The notes below the pieces were generated by a model. The model made no database searches. It saw only the letters and a program-made list of their open reading frames with translations, and was not told where the DNA came from. From Comamonadaceae bacterium (GTDB lineage: Bacteria; Pseudomonadota; Gammaproteobacteria; Burkholderiales; Burkholderiaceae_C), in the NCBI GenBank assembly GCA_947374105.1, contig CANCAO010000099.1:1-6489 (forward strand): a stretch of 6,489 nt of DNA, read 5' to 3'. Positions 6,413-6,489 of the stretch are shown here, piece by piece (positions within the stretch are counted from its first letter, which is position 1; the number at the start of each line of letters is the position of its first letter). The position numbers and the translations under genes are program-made.

Positions 6413-6417
6413 ACCCA

Positions 6418-6489
6418 GTGCTTTTGTCTTTAAAGGGAACCTTCCCGCCCGCCATCCTGGCGCTTGCAGACGGCACAGTCTTTCTCGGC
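6418..6489 (+). CDS. carA: Carbamoyl-phosphate synthase small (glutaminase) subunit, N-terminus only
   Basis: Only the first 24 codons lie in the window, reading MLLSLKGTFPPAILALADGTVFLG with GTG as start. This matches the N-terminal strand region of CarA, where the phrase PAILALADGTVF(L/R)G is characteristic of betaproteobacterial proteins. CarA hydrolyses glutamine and passes ammonia to CarB for carbamoyl phosphate, the shared precursor of pyrimidines and arginine. The glutaminase active site is beyond the window. The gene has its own ribosome binding site and a likely promoter 124 nt upstream, so it begins a new transcription unit unrelated to the lipid A genes. The call rests on a short segment recognised from memory. 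Confidence 0.85.
   Translation, partial: MLLSLKGTFPPAILALADGTVFLG

Larger units (their letters stand above)
6300..6417 (+). promoter_or_regulatory. Putative structured 5' leader of carA
   Basis: This is the untranslated stretch between the predicted transcription start and the GTG. It contains a GC-rich pair GCGGCT (6296-6301) with AGCCGC (6323-6328), a compact hairpin at 6361-6378, and a long-range perfect 7-bp pair CGCTCAG (6318-6324) with CTGAGCG (6376-6382). The last shares bases with both other structures, so the folds compete. CCCGCAACC also occurs twice (6304-6312 and 6395-6403). No terminator-like stem followed by T's is seen, and I recognise no known riboswitch class. Confidence 0.35.

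Noticed and set aside
1..6489. CRISPR array, tRNA/rRNA gene, insertion sequence or phage genes
   Set aside because: No regularly spaced repeats, cloverleaf, transposase or integrase sequence is seen on either strand; the window is filled by conserved housekeeping genes.

Overview
The window is a compact, all-forward-strand stretch of a proteobacterial chromosome. It carries the 3' end of the conserved outer-membrane/lipid A biogenesis cluster, followed by two nucleic-acid enzyme genes and the start of carA. The order is bamA(3' part)-skp-lpxD-fabZ-lpxA-lpxB-rnhB-SpoU-type RNA methyltransferase-[promoter/leader]-carA(5' part). Gene order, protein sequence character (for example LpxA with FNLGT and IGFQS segments, and a CarA N-terminus beginning MLLSLKGTFPPAILAL) and moderate-to-high GC suggest a betaproteobacterium of the order Burkholderiales, most likely Comamonadaceae (Rhodoferax/Polaromonas-like). 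That placement is inferred from remembered family resemblance, not from a database search.

Positions 1-6230 look like one transcription unit. Junctions are a 1-nt TAATG overlap (bamA/skp), a 21-nt gap (skp/lpxD), an ATGA overlap (lpxD/fabZ), gaps of 25, 12 and 13 nt (fabZ/lpxA, lpxA/lpxB, lpxB/rnhB) and another ATGA overlap (rnhB/methyltransferase). I see no internal promoter or terminator. BamA inserts beta-barrel proteins into the outer membrane and Skp escorts their unfolded precursors across the periplasm. LpxA, LpxD and LpxB carry out the first acyl transfer, the second acyl transfer and the disaccharide-forming step of lipid A synthesis. FabZ dehydrates the beta-hydroxyacyl-ACP that LpxA and LpxD also use, so it sits at the branch between phospholipid and lipid A synthesis. 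RnhB and the RNA methyltransferase are housekeeping genes coupled to the 3' end of the operon.

Positions 6231-6417 form an intergenic/leader region before carA. It holds a good -10 hexamer, an imperfect direct repeat just upstream, a compact hairpin and a possible competing long-range pairing, then a clear ribosome binding site and a GTG start.

No new multi-gene system is present; the locus is ordinary. The points worth a second look are small: a bulky Phe at the acyl-chain 'ruler' position of LpxA (predicting a short 3-OH acyl chain), changes at several LpxA polar active-site positions, two related short repeats in the same reading frame inside lpxB and the methyltransferase gene, the structured carA leader, and a GC step near the fabZ/lpxA boundary.
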